The position numbers and the translations under genes are program-made. A stretch of DNA of 64,000 nt from Acidobacteriota bacterium (GTDB lineage: Bacteria > Acidobacteriota > Blastocatellia > Pyrinomonadales > Pyrinomonadaceae), in NCBI GenBank assembly GCA_023436495.1, contig JAEZIT010000125.1, forward strand, positions 1-64,000, in the 5' to 3' direction. Positions 26,071 to 35,087 of this stretch are shown here, one piece after another. The notes under the pieces were generated by a model that saw only the letters and a list, made by a program, of their open reading frames with translations, had not been told where the DNA came from and searched no databases. Within the stretch, counting starts at the first letter, position 1; each line of letters starts with the position of its first letter.

Positions 26071-27264
26071 ATGATCTTTAGTGACATTAAGCGCCGCGAA
26101 GACGCGTTTCAGGTCGCCACTTACAAAAAGATGGACATTGCCGTAGGGCGCGGCAGCGGTTCGTGGATTTGGACCGCGGATGGAGAGAAGTATCTTGACC
26201 TGTACGGCGGCCATGCCGTGTGCGGGACCGGGCATTGCCACCCGCACGTGGTCGAAGCGATCAAGGCACAGGCAGATAAACTGCTTTTCTACTCAAATCT
26301 CGTCTATTCCGAAATGCGTGCACAAGCGGCGGAGAGGCTGGTTTCTGTCGCCCCCGAAACGCTCGGCAAGGCGTTCTTTTGCAGTTCCGGTACCGAAGCG
26401 AACGAAAACGCGATGCGAATGGCACGCCTGGCCACCGGGCGTGAAAAGGTCATCACATTCGCAGGCGGGTTTCACGGACGGACAGCGGATTCGATCAGCG
26501 CTACATTTCTCGGGAAATATCGTGAGATCGGCAAGCCGAATGTGCCCGGGCATGTTTCGGCGGAATTCGGCGATATTGAGAGTGTACGAGCAGTTGCCGA
26601 CAGCGACACTGCGGCAATCATGCTCGAGCCGATCCAATCGATGGCAGGTGTGCGCGAAGCTGACAGGTCATTTTTTATTGAGCTGCGTGATCTATGCGAC
26701 GATCTTGGGATCGCACTTATATTTGACGAGGTCCAAACTGGGGTCGGACGGACGGGCAACTGGTTCTTTGCGGGCAGCGAACTCGCCGGTGGCGTGTTAC
26801 CGGACATTGTAACGCTGGCGAAGTCTTTGGGCAGCGGCGTGCCGGTCGGGGCGTGCCTTGTGAACGAAAGGTTGTCGCACACGATTAAAGAAAATGACCT
26901 AGGCACGACGTTCGGCGGCGGCATGCTTGCGATGGCAGCGGTGGCCGCCACACTCGAAGCGATCGAATCGGACGAAATGATCGCAAACGCAGCGGCCGCA
27001 GAGAAGCAAATTCGCGAAAGCTTGGCGGACGTTGCCGGTATCAAAGCGACCCACGGCAAAGGCTGTCTGATCGGGGTCGAATTCGAAAATAAGTGCGCGC
27101 CGGTGCATGCTAAATTACTCGATAAGAAGATCGTTACCGGAACCTCTAGCAATCCGAATATCCTGCGGCTGCTGCCGCCGCTGAACGTCACGGCAGAAGA
27201 GATCGGCATATTCACATCGTCGCTGATAGGCATCTGCACGTCAGCGATGGCGGAAGACGCATAA
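26071..27264 (+). CDS. argD: Acetylornithine (or succinylornithine) aminotransferase
   Basis: The ATG at 26071 (MIFSDIKRRED) lies after the argC stop. Longer in-frame readings run inside argC and are rejected. This class III PLP aminotransferase has CSSGTEANENAMRMAR, the phosphate-binding GFHGRT and the PLP Lys in TLAKSLGSG. EVQTGVGRTG carries the pyridine-ring Asp region. The 397-residue length is usual. It transaminates the acyl-glutamate semialdehyde with glutamate. Its TAA shares the A that opens argF'. Confidence 0.92.
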   Translation: MIFSDIKRREDAFQVATYKKMDIAVGRGSGSWIWTADGEKYLDLYGGHAVCGTGHCHPHVVEAIKAQADKLLFYSNLVYSEMRAQAAERLVSVAPETLGKAFFCSSGTEANENAMRMARLATGREKVITFAGGFHGRTADSISATFLGKYREIGKPNVPGHVSAEFGDIESVRAVADSDTAAIMLEPIQSMAGVREADRSFFIELRDLCDDLGIALIFDEVQTGVGRTGNWFFAGSELAGGVLPDIVTLAKSLGSGVPVGACLVNERLSHTIKENDLGTTFGGGMLAMAAVAATLEAIESDEMIANAAAAEKQIRESLADVAGIKATHGKGCLIGVEFENKCAPVHAKLLDKKIVTGTSSNPNILRLLPPLNVTAEEIGIFTSSLIGICTSAMAEDA

Positions 27265-28265
27265 TGATGAACAATTTCCTGTCTACGTCGGGCCTTTCCG
27301 AAAAACAGCTGTATTCAATTATTGAAGCGGCAGCCGCAATAAAGAACGGCGGAGATCGAAGCAAGCCTCTTGCAGGTAAATCTATCGCGCTCGTCTTTTT
27401 TAACCCATCGCTGCGGACGCGGGCGTCGATGCAAGTCGGCATCTTCGAACTGGGCGGCAATCCGGTGATCCTGGAGCCGGGTTCTACATCTTGGTCCCTG
27501 GAATATCGAGAGGGCGCGATTATGGACGGCGACAAGACCGAGCACCTAAAGGAATTTGTGCGGGTGCTCGAACGCTATGTTGCGGCGATCGGCGTCCGTA
27601 CATTCGCAGAGTTGAAAGACTGGGAACTCGAGCGATCCGACCCGATCCTGAACGCATTTGCGAAATACGCGTCGGTCCCGATCATTAACCTGGAGTCCGC
27701 TATGCATCACCCTTGCCAGGCAATGGCGGATATGATGACTATCCGGGAACATTTCGGAAAGGCGCGTAAAAGGGTTCTACTGACGTGGGCTTGGCATCCG
27801 AAACCGCTGCCGATGGCCGTGCCCAACAGCTTTGCCCTAGCGGCGGCGCAGTTCGGACACGACCTGCGAATAGCGCATCCGAAAGGGTACGAACTCGATG
27901 ATGACCTCGTGGCTGAAATCGAAAGCCACGCGGCGGCGAACGGCACCTGTTTCGAGATCGTACCTGAGATGGACCAGGCTTTTGACGGCGTCGATGTGGT
28001 TTACGCAAAGAGCTGGGGCAGCAGAAACTACTACGGAAATATCAATGGCGACATGCGGGAGCGGGCAGCCTATCGGGACAAATGGATAGTCGATCGGGCA
28101 AAGATGGATAGGACAAAAGCCGCAGCGTTTATGCACTGTCTGCCTGTACGGCGGAACGTTATCGTTACCGATCAGGTTATCGATTCCCCGCAGTCGCTCG
28201 TAATCGATGAAGCCGAGAACCGCCTCTACGTTCAAAAAGCCATAATGTCGGAGCTTTTCAAATGA
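27264..28265 (+). CDS. argF': N-acyl-ornithine carbamoyltransferase (AOTCase/SOTCase type)
   Basis: This 333-residue protein belongs to the branch of transcarbamylases that act on N-acetyl- or N-succinyl-ornithine, not ornithine. Signatures are FFNPSLRTR (carbamoyl phosphate), HPCQAMADM, LTWAWHPKPL and HCLPVRRN. The residue that sets acetyl versus succinyl choice (Glu92 in Xanthomonas, Pro90 in Bacteroides) is Thr92. The lysine that is carboxylated in the acetyl enzyme (Lys302) is Ile300 here, as in the succinyl enzyme. The subclass therefore cannot be decided. It is co-transcribed with argC, argD and argB. Confidence 0.85.
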   Translation: MMNNFLSTSGLSEKQLYSIIEAAAAIKNGGDRSKPLAGKSIALVFFNPSLRTRASMQVGIFELGGNPVILEPGSTSWSLEYREGAIMDGDKTEHLKEFVRVLERYVAAIGVRTFAELKDWELERSDPILNAFAKYASVPIINLESAMHHPCQAMADMMTIREHFGKARKRVLLTWAWHPKPLPMAVPNSFALAAAQFGHDLRIAHPKGYELDDDLVAEIESHAAANGTCFEIVPEMDQAFDGVDVVYAKSWGSRNYYGNINGDMRERAAYRDKWIVDRAKMDRTKAAAFMHCLPVRRNVIVTDQVIDSPQSLVIDEAENRLYVQKAIMSELFK

Positions 28266-29152
28266 ACATCGAAACCCTGGACCTGCTACGTGAAGCACTT
28301 CCCTATATCCAACGATTCAAGGGTACGACATTCGTCGTTAAATTTTCGGGCAAAGTGACGGAGGACAAGGCAAACCTCGCCTCACTTGCCGAGGAACTCG
28401 CGTTGCTGCATCAGGTGGGCATTCGAGTATGCGTCATTCACGGCGGCGGAAAACAGTTGAACGAACTAGCGAGAAAGCTCGGCGTCGTCCAAACCGTGAT
28501 CGAAGGCCGCCGTGTGACCGATGACGATACTCTTGAGCTTGCGACGATGATCTTTCGTGGAAAGATAAACACGGATATTCTCGCGGCCCTGCGTCATCGC
28601 GGCATTCACGCTGTCGGGTTATCCGGTGTGGACGGCGGTGTAATAAATGCGGAAAAGCGACCGCCGAAACAGGTACTTAATCGCGAGACCGGCGAAACCG
28701 CAACGGTCGATTACGGCCACGTCGGCGACATTGTCGAAGTCGATACTCGTCTGATCCATCTGCTTTTGGACGGCGGCTATCTGCCCGTGATCTCGTCGCT
28801 GGGAGCCGATGATGACGGGAAGGTCTTTAATATCAACGCTGATACCATCGCGGCGGAGATCGCCGTCGGGCTAAAAGCAGAAAAATTGATCCTCTTGTCC
28901 GACGTAAACGGCATTTATCTCGATCCCGACGACGACACCTCGAAAATACTGCGGTTGACATCACGTGAAGCCCGGGAAATGATCGACAGCGGAAAGGCGA
29001 CAGGCGGGATGATCCCGAAGTTAGAAAGCCTGATCGCTCTGCTCGACAGCGGCGTGCGTTCCGCTCACGTCATCAGCGGCAGTGCGCGGAATGCACTTCT
29101 GTCCGAGGTGTTTACAGACGAGGGAACAGGGACCATGATCGTATCGGAGTAA
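28262..29152 (+). CDS. argB: N-acetylglutamate (or N-succinylglutamate) kinase
   Basis: This 296-residue amino-acid kinase phosphorylates the acyl-glutamate gamma-carboxylate. Motifs are VVKFSGKV, VIHGGGKQLNE, INADTIAAEIA, LLSDVNGI and GGMIPKLES near the C-terminus. It overlaps argF' by ATGA and is the last gene of the operon; a hairpin follows 5 bases after its stop. The set lacks argA/argJ/argE/argG/argH, which must lie elsewhere. Confidence 0.92.
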   Translation: MNIETLDLLREALPYIQRFKGTTFVVKFSGKVTEDKANLASLAEELALLHQVGIRVCVIHGGGKQLNELARKLGVVQTVIEGRRVTDDDTLELATMIFRGKINTDILAALRHRGIHAVGLSGVDGGVINAEKRPPKQVLNRETGETATVDYGHVGDIVEVDTRLIHLLLDGGYLPVISSLGADDDGKVFNINADTIAAEIAVGLKAEKLILLSDVNGIYLDPDDDTSKILRLTSREAREMIDSGKATGGMIPKLESLIALLDSGVRSAHVISGSARNALLSEVFTDEGTGTMIVSE

Positions 29153-29157
29153 CGAGA

Positions 29158-29189
29158 AAAGGCCGCCTGAGTAATTTCAGACGGCCTTT
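29158..29189. terminator. Two-way terminator between argB and tRNA-Leu
   Basis: AAAGGCCGCCTGA (29158-29170) pairs with TCAGACGGCCTTT (29177-29189) with one mismatch. T-rich sequence follows the + side, and the complementary A-run gives a T-tail on the - side. It can end both the arg operon and the gap-pgk-tpi-secG-tRNA transcript. Confidence 0.75.
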
Positions 29190-29197
29190 AATTCTTT

Positions 29198-29282
29198 TGG
29201 TGCTGAGGGCGGGACTCGAACCCGCACGGATTTCTCCACACGCCCCTCAAACGTGCGCGGCTACCAATTACGCCACCTCAGC
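29198..29282 (-). tRNA. tRNA-Leu(GAG)
   Basis: On the minus strand a 7-bp acceptor stem (GCTGAGG with CCTCAGC) carries discriminator A and an encoded CCA. The D-arm is GCGTAATTGGTAGCCGC and the T-arm is GCGGG-TTCGAGT-CCCGC. The anticodon stem CACGT/GCGTG carries loop TTGAGGG, giving anticodon GAG. A long variable region (GGAGAAATCC) is as expected for Leu. It lies 21 bases after secG on the same strand; E. coli also has secG followed by a tRNA-Leu(GAG). Confidence 0.9.
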
Positions 29283-29303
29283 TCAGGGAAAAACTGCAAA
29301 GAA

Positions 29304-29711
29304 CTATTGATTCGCGGGAGCCGTATTGCTCTCGGTGGTATTCGCCGGTGCCGTGGTCGTTGTATCGGTCGTTCCGGGAACGGCGGCATTCACATCGGGC
29401 TGTGCGGCTGTGTTCGCATCTGTATTAGCTGCCGCAGGAGCTTCGACCGGGATCTCGCCTGCGGATTGAAGCACTGAAACTCCGCCGCTAAGTGCCGGCA
29501 TTGAAATAAGAAGTGCCGACAACATGAAGACTGTTGCCGCGACGATCGTTATCTTGGACAGCACCGTTGCGGTCCCACGCGGGCCGAATGCCGCGCTAGA
29601 AACGTTGCTCGTAAACAGTGCGCCGGCATCGGTCTTGCCGGGCTGCAGCAATACGGCGCCGACCAACGCGATGCATGAGATAAAGAAAATTGCGTATAAA
29701 ACGTATATCAA
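29304..29711 (-). CDS. secG: SecG, preprotein translocase subunit with extended acidic/Thr-rich tail
   Basis: This 135-residue protein has two transmembrane helices (about 1-20 and 52-72) separated by the SecG loop VLLQPGKTDAGALFTSN...FGPRGTATVL. The cytosolic tail of about 55 residues is Ala/Thr/Asn-rich and low in complexity, making it longer than E. coli SecG (110). The start is a TTG with a good SD (GGAAGG). SecG assists SecYE in export. It follows tpiA by 17 bases and precedes tRNA-Leu. Confidence 0.9.
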   Translation of the reverse strand: MIYVLYAIFFISCIALVGAVLLQPGKTDAGALFTSNVSSAAFGPRGTATVLSKITIVAATVFMLSALLISMPALSGGVSVLQSAGEIPVEAPAAANTDANTAAQPDVNAAVPGTTDTTTTAPANTTESNTAPANQ

Positions 29712-29728
29712 CTTAGTTTCCTTCCGAA

Positions 29729-30484
29729 CTATTTAAAGTTGACGATCGATGCGAAGCTTTCTGCCTCAAGGCTTGCACCGCCGACCAATGCACCGTCAAC
29801 GTCCGGCTGCGACATCAGTTCCCTGATATTTTCCGGTTTTACCGATCCGCCGTAAAGTACGCGAGTCGCATCGGCAACGTCGCTTCCCTGCATTTCAGCA
29901 AGTGTCCGGCGGATATGACCGTGCATTTCTTGAGCCTGTGCGGGCGTGGCGGTTTTACCCGTTCCGATTGCCCAGACAGGCTCGTAAGCGATAATAATAC
30001 GTCCCATATCCGCGACTGTCAAACCGTTAAGGCCATTAATTAGCTGCGTCTTCACAACTTTTTCCGCAGCCCCGGTCTCGCGTTCGGTCAGCGATTCGCC
30101 AACGCAGACAATGGCCGTTAAGCCCGATTTGGCAGCGGATCTGGTCTTACGGTTTACCGTTTCGTCAGTTTCACCGAAAAACTGCCGCCGCTCGGAATGT
30201 CCGATAATGACGTGAGAACAGCCGGCGTCTCTAAGCATTTCGGCGGAGACCTCGCCCGTCTGTGCGCCGAATGCCTCCTGTGCCGCACAATCTTGCGCCG
30301 CTACGCTTATATTTGAACCTTCCAGCCGATCAGCTACCGTCTTGAGCGCCGTGAAGACAGGCGCAATAACCACTTCGCAGTGATTCGCGTTCGCAACCAG
30401 CGGCTTTAACGCCAAAGCGGTCTCAACTGCTTCAGCAAGCAGCTTGTACATTTTCCAGTTTCCGGCAATTACGGGTTTTCTCAT
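29729..30484 (-). CDS. tpiA: Triosephosphate isomerase
   Basis: The ATG at 30482-30484 (MRKPVIAGNWKMYK) fits the family; the ATG 9 codons upstream would add nonconserved sequence. This (beta-alpha)8 barrel has Lys in NWKMYK, His in IGHSERRQ and the catalytic Glu in YEPVWAIGTGKTA. It interconverts dihydroxyacetone phosphate and glyceraldehyde 3-phosphate. At 251 residues it is complete. It sits between pgk and secG in a minus-strand glycolytic cluster. Confidence 0.94.
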   Translation of the reverse strand: MRKPVIAGNWKMYKLLAEAVETALALKPLVANANHCEVVIAPVFTALKTVADRLEGSNISVAAQDCAAQEAFGAQTGEVSAEMLRDAGCSHVIIGHSERRQFFGETDETVNRKTRSAAKSGLTAIVCVGESLTERETGAAEKVVKTQLINGLNGLTVADMGRIIIAYEPVWAIGTGKTATPAQAQEMHGHIRRTLAEMQGSDVADATRVLYGGSVKPENIRELMSQPDVDGALVGGASLEAESFASIVNFK

Positions 30485-30650
30485 ATACCGATCAAAACAA
30501 GAGCGGATCATTCGGAGTCTTTTTGGAAGTCAGTTGCGAAATTAGCGGCCGGGTCATCAGGTTTAGGCCTCGACTCCACTGAAGAACTGAGATTATGTCT
30601 CTCACCGCATACCTGATGGGCGTGTACACAACCTTAGCGTAGGGACGGAT

Positions 30651-31964
30651 TTACCTATCATCCAACGCCGCGACACCAGGCAATTCATCTCCGGCCAAAA
30701 ATTCCAGGGTCGCGCCGCCGCCGGTCGAAATATGCGAAATTCGGTCATACAGCTCCGCCTGATTCACCGCAGCGACGGAATCTCCCCCGCCGACGATGGA
30801 GATCGCGCCTTTATCGGTTGCTTCGGCAACTGCTTCCGCGACTGCGGTTGTTCCCTCGTCAAATGGTTTCTCTTCGAACATTCCCATCGGGCCGTTCCAG
30901 ACAATGGTCTTTGCACCTTCGAGAGCATGTTTGAATATCGCGATGGTTTCGACACCGATGTCCAGCCCGACCAAGCCTGTATTGGTAAAAGCGATCGGGA
31001 TCGTTTTCCTCGAATGGAGAGGGTCGTAACTGTCCACTACCTGATGATCCGTCGGCAAGATAAGTTCGACGCCCGCCTCCTTCGCCATCTGTTCGATCTC
31101 GAGCGCCTTCGGCATCATGTCATCCTCGACAAGCGATTTGCCGACAGTAAATCCTTGCGCCTTAAAAAAGGTATATGCCATCGCCCCGCCGATAAGCAGC
31201 TTGTCCACTTTTCGTTCGATAAGCGACTCAATAACCGGGATCTTATCGGAGACTTTTGCACCGCCCAGTATCGCGACAAACGGGCGCTCAGGGTTATGTA
31301 GTGCCCTGCCAAGGAAATCCAGCTCCTTTTCCATCAACAGACCTGCGACACAATCCTCCACGAAATGCGTGATGCCTTCGGTCGAAGCATGAGCCCGATG
31401 AGCCGTCCCAAATGCGTCATTTACATAAACGTCGCATAGAGAGGCAAGCTGTTTAGCGAATTCCGGGTCGTTCCCCTCTTCGCCTGCGTGCAGTCGAAGG
31501 TTTTCCAGAAGTAATACCTGGCCGCTTTTTAGCTCGGCTGCTTTTTGCGATACCTCTTCACCGACGCAATCCGATGCGAAAAACACGAGGTCGTTCTTTA
31601 CTTCCGCGCGTCCCAACGCAGTTCCGTCTTCCGCAGTTCTAACCGGTTCGTCACCACGCGATGACACTTTCTGGAGCTCCGGCATTGAGCGAAGGTATTC
31701 ATACACCGGCCGCAGGCTGTATTTTGCCGCATCGTACGGCAATTTTTTCTCTTCTGCTTTTTTCTTATCCTTAAGCGGACGCCCCAAATGCGACGCCAAA
31801 ATCACTGTCGCGCCCTGCGCAAGAGCATATTCTATCGTTGGAAGAGCCCCGCGAATGCGAGTGTCGTCCTCGATCTTGCCGTTTTTGATCGGCACGTTGA
31901 AATCGACACGGATGAATACCCTTTTGTCTTTAAGATCGACGTCTTTGATCGTCTTTTTGTTCAT
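30651..31964 (-). CDS. pgk: Phosphoglycerate kinase with internal insertion
   Basis: This two-domain kinase has the N-terminal substrate loop FIRVDFNVP, LASHLGRP, the ATP-side GGAKVSDK and the C-terminal GGGDSVAAVNQ. It catalyses the ATP-forming step of glycolysis. At 437 residues it is about 40 longer than usual. Most of the extra length lies between KYSLRPVYEYLRS and DCVGEE (about residues 85-130), in the N-domain surface. No SD precedes the ATG; an 11-bp hairpin ends 15 bases upstream. Confidence 0.92.
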   Translation of the reverse strand: MNKKTIKDVDLKDKRVFIRVDFNVPIKNGKIEDDTRIRGALPTIEYALAQGATVILASHLGRPLKDKKKAEEKKLPYDAAKYSLRPVYEYLRSMPELQKVSSRGDEPVRTAEDGTALGRAEVKNDLVFFASDCVGEEVSQKAAELKSGQVLLLENLRLHAGEEGNDPEFAKQLASLCDVYVNDAFGTAHRAHASTEGITHFVEDCVAGLLMEKELDFLGRALHNPERPFVAILGGAKVSDKIPVIESLIERKVDKLLIGGAMAYTFFKAQGFTVGKSLVEDDMMPKALEIEQMAKEAGVELILPTDHQVVDSYDPLHSRKTIPIAFTNTGLVGLDIGVETIAIFKHALEGAKTIVWNGPMGMFEEKPFDEGTTAVAEAVAEATDKGAISIVGGGDSVAAVNQAELYDRISHISTGGGATLEFLAGDELPGVAALDDR

Positions 31965-31979
31965 GAAAAGTAAAAGAAA

Positions 31980-32008
31980 AGCTGACAGCTTTTGAATAGC
32001 TGTCAGCT
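31980..32008 (-). terminator. Strong hairpin with T-rich tail between gapA and pgk
   Basis: AGCTGACAGCT (31980-31990) and AGCTGTCAGCT (31998-32008) form a perfect 11-bp stem with a 7-base loop. On the minus strand it is followed by TTTCTTTTACTTTTC and then the pgk ATG. It starts 7 bases after the gapA stop. It may act as a partial terminator or an RNA-stability element. Confidence 0.75.
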
Positions 32009-32015
32009 ATGATTC

Positions 32016-33023
32016 TTAAAGCCCTTTGCCTGCAATGTATTTGACCAGGTCGCGCACGCGGCACGAATAGCCCCATTCGTTGTCGTACCAGGACAGGATC
32101 TTTACCGCCGTACCGCCGATGACCTTTGTATTCTCTGCATCGACGATCGATGAGTTTGAATTTCCTCGATAATCGATCGAGACCAACGGTTCCTCCGAGA
32201 AAGCAAGAATTCCGCGGAGTTCCTCGTTAGCAGCGTCCTTCAGCACTTGGTTCACCTCTTCGGTCGAGGTTTCCTTTTCGACGTTCATAACAACGTCCAC
32301 AAGCGACACGTTCGGTGTCGGCACGCGTACTGAGATCCCGTCAAACTTACCTTTAAGCTCAGGAATGACAAGCGCCACGGCCTTTGCTGCGCCCGTCGAT
32401 GTCGGAATCATCGAAACCGCTGCCGCGCGGGCACGTCGGAGATCCTTGTGCGGCAAGTCGAGAAGGTGTTGGTCGTTGGTATAGCTGTGGATGGTGTTCA
32501 TCAGCGCGTTTTTGATGCCGAATTTCTCGTGGATGACCTTAGCGACAGGAGCAAGACAGTTCGTCGTGCAGGATGCGTTCGAGATGATATTGTGTTTAGC
32601 CGGGTCGTACATCTCCTCGTTTACGCCAAGAACTATCGTAATGTCCTCGCCTTTAGCGGGAGCTGAAATGACGACCTTCTTGACGCTGCCGCGCATGTGT
32701 TTCGCGGCGTCTTCCGCCTTCGTAAACCGTCCCGTTGATTCGATGATGACCTCGGCCCCGACTTCGTCCCAAGGGATCAACGCCGGATCTTTCTCGGAAA
32801 ACACGCGAAATTCGTCTCCATCAACGATAATGGAATTTTCAGTATGAGAGATCTCGTTCGTGAGATTGCCCATAACCGAATCGTATTTCAGCAGATGCGC
32901 GAGAGTTTTCGTATCAGTCAGGTCGTTGACCGCCACGAAGTCAATGTCCCTGTCGCCAAGGCACGCACGCAGCACGTTACGGCCTATACGTCCAAATCCG
33001 TTGATCCCGACTTTGATAGCCAT
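32016..33023 (-). CDS. gapA: Glyceraldehyde-3-phosphate dehydrogenase
   Basis: The start at 33021-33023 (MAIKVGINGFGRIGRNVLRA) gives the canonical N-terminus. The catalytic Cys is in SNASCTTNCLAP and the NAD-site Asp in VNDLTD, which suggests NAD preference. VPTPNVSLVD and NEWGYSCRV complete the fold. The 335-residue enzyme oxidises glyceraldehyde 3-phosphate to 1,3-bisphosphoglycerate. It is the first gene of the gapA-pgk-tpiA-secG-tRNA cluster, divergent from the TolC-like gene across 215 bases. Confidence 0.94.
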   Translation of the reverse strand: MAIKVGINGFGRIGRNVLRACLGDRDIDFVAVNDLTDTKTLAHLLKYDSVMGNLTNEISHTENSIIVDGDEFRVFSEKDPALIPWDEVGAEVIIESTGRFTKAEDAAKHMRGSVKKVVISAPAKGEDITIVLGVNEEMYDPAKHNIISNASCTTNCLAPVAKVIHEKFGIKNALMNTIHSYTNDQHLLDLPHKDLRRARAAAVSMIPTSTGAAKAVALVIPELKGKFDGISVRVPTPNVSLVDVVMNVEKETSTEEVNQVLKDAANEELRGILAFSEEPLVSIDYRGNSNSSIVDAENTKVIGGTAVKILSWYDNEWGYSCRVRDLVKYIAGKGL

Positions 33024-33238
33024 TTGTAAAAAGGGTCCTCCAGTAAATTTGTGTATTAAAAGCTTGAACATACCTTAATTTACGGGAAAATTCAAAGGAT
33101 TAGCTGCGCAGCTTAGCTCTTCTTCCAACTTTCGGCCGGGATCAAATTCTTGAAACTAAGCCGACAGCGGCGACGTAGTAAGCGATTGAGTTTCTTGCTT
33201 TTCTCAATTAAGGGTATCGGACCCGGAGCAACCCAATA

Positions 33239-35062
33239 ATGATCAAATTACGTAAATACTATGCATTCCAGATCCTCTTGACCGCCATCGCAATATTCAG
33301 CGGCGGAGCCTACGCTCAGGAACTGCAAATTGCACGAAATTCTGCCGAATCGTCAAAATCGTCGACGGCTTCGCAACAAGAAGAACCCGTTTTCGAACCA
33401 GCGGTCGTTCGGCCGGCGACGATCGGTTCGTCGGCGCCCCTGAACCTGACGCGCGTGGGCGTTCAGACCGCGCAGCCGCTGCCTTTGTCGCTGAACGACG
33501 CGATCCGAAAGGCTCTCGAAGGCAATAATTCGATCGAGATCGCCCGGGATGACGTTCGTTTTCAGGAGACGCAGATCCGCTCGCTTTATGGTTTTTACGA
33601 CCCGGTATTTAACATTAATCCGACGTACACGCGCAATTCTACGACTGGCGGTTCGGCAACGAACGATTTTCGCACCAACGCAAACGTTACTCATTTCATT
33701 AAGCCCGGAGGCGGCAATTATCAATTTTTCTTTAACAATACGCGCACGGAAAACCAGTTCGCCCAGGCTCAGGTAAGCTCTGGTTCGCTCTCGTCGGGCG
33801 GATCGAGCGCGATCTATTCGTCAAGCCTCGGATTTTCTTACATTCAACCACTTTTCCGCGATTTCAAGACGGATTCTACCCGGCGTAACATTAAGATCGC
33901 AAAGAAACGCTTGAGCCAGACAGATGCGGATTTCCGTCGTCAAACGATCGAGACTATCGCACAGGTGCAGCGGACATATTGGGACCTTGTATTCGCTCTT
34001 CGCGACCAGCAGAACCGCGTCGCTAACGTAAATTTGGCACGCGAAAACCTGCGTCAGGTCGAAGCTCGAATCGAAGCCGGCGCGGCCGCACCCATTGAGC
34101 GTGCAGAAGTAGAGACGGAGCTCGCAAACCGTGAATCCGAGCTACTGATCGCTACCCAGCAAGTATCCGTCACGGAAAACTCATTAAAACAGTTGATACT
34201 TCGTGAACCGACCTCGGCCGAATGGATGCAATCGTACGTCCCGACGGACAAGCCGGTCTTTAGTACTGAACCGCTCAGTCTGGAAGACGCCATGAAGGAC
34301 GCGATGGAGAACCGTTTCGAGCTTAGCCGCCTAAAATTGGCGCAGGAGATCAACGCGATCGACATCGAATATTTCCGTGATCAGACAAAGCCGCAGATCG
34401 ACCTGAACACGACATTCTCGCTCAACGGCCTTGCACGCGGCGGCGCAGTCACCGACACGATCTTTATTCCGCAATTTGCGGGTAATGAGGAGATTCTTCG
34501 GCAGCGGCTGAATACGCTTCTTCCCGCCGGCAGCCAGATCCCGAATCCTGACATCCCGATCCCGGGAACGCCCTCGTTTCTCGCCGGCGGATTCGGCCGC
34601 ACGTTCGCTAATCTTTTCAGGACCGATGCACCGAATTTTTCGGTCGGCTTGACTATTTCATTCCCGTTCAGAAACCGGACGGCAAAGGCGAATCTCGCCG
34701 GAGCACGCGTGCAACAGGACCAGATCAACGCTCAAATGCGTTCCCAGGAACAGGTCGTGATCGTCGAGGTCCGAAACTCCGTTCAAGCAGTCGAAACGGC
34801 ACGGCAGCGAGTCTTAACCGCACGCCGGGCGCGCGAAAACGCCGAGATACAGCTCGATGGCGAACGGCGGAAATACGACGCCGGATTATCGACGACGTTC
34901 CTACTCTTCCAGCGAGAGAACACACTGACAAATGCCAGAAACGCCGAGATCCGAGCGGAGACGGATTACAACAAAGCTCTTTCCGACCTGCAGAGAGCGA
35001 CCTCAACTACGTTCCGGATCAATAACATCGAGGTTCAGTCACCCGTAAGCGGCGACAATTAA
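33239..35062 (+). CDS. TolC-family outer-membrane efflux protein
   Basis: This 607-residue protein has a signal peptide (to about AYAQE) and a Ser/Glu-rich linker of about 60 residues. Two TolC repeats follow with long helices (LSLNDAIRKALEGNNSIEIARD and LSLEDAMKDAMENRFELSRLKL). The beta-barrel strands carry Asn/Ser-rich stretches typical of outer-membrane proteins. It is longer than E. coli TolC (493). No pump partners are adjacent. A perfect terminator follows. It probably forms the outer channel for an exporter encoded elsewhere. Confidence 0.88.
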   Translation: MIKLRKYYAFQILLTAIAIFSGGAYAQELQIARNSAESSKSSTASQQEEPVFEPAVVRPATIGSSAPLNLTRVGVQTAQPLPLSLNDAIRKALEGNNSIEIARDDVRFQETQIRSLYGFYDPVFNINPTYTRNSTTGGSATNDFRTNANVTHFIKPGGGNYQFFFNNTRTENQFAQAQVSSGSLSSGGSSAIYSSSLGFSYIQPLFRDFKTDSTRRNIKIAKKRLSQTDADFRRQTIETIAQVQRTYWDLVFALRDQQNRVANVNLARENLRQVEARIEAGAAAPIERAEVETELANRESELLIATQQVSVTENSLKQLILREPTSAEWMQSYVPTDKPVFSTEPLSLEDAMKDAMENRFELSRLKLAQEINAIDIEYFRDQTKPQIDLNTTFSLNGLARGGAVTDTIFIPQFAGNEEILRQRLNTLLPAGSQIPNPDIPIPGTPSFLAGGFGRTFANLFRTDAPNFSVGLTISFPFRNRTAKANLAGARVQQDQINAQMRSQEQVVIVEVRNSVQAVETARQRVLTARRARENAEIQLDGERRKYDAGLSTTFLLFQRENTLTNARNAEIRAETDYNKALSDLQRATSTTFRINNIEVQSPVSGDN

Positions 35063-35087
35063 ACACTTAAGGGGTATTACCTTTACG

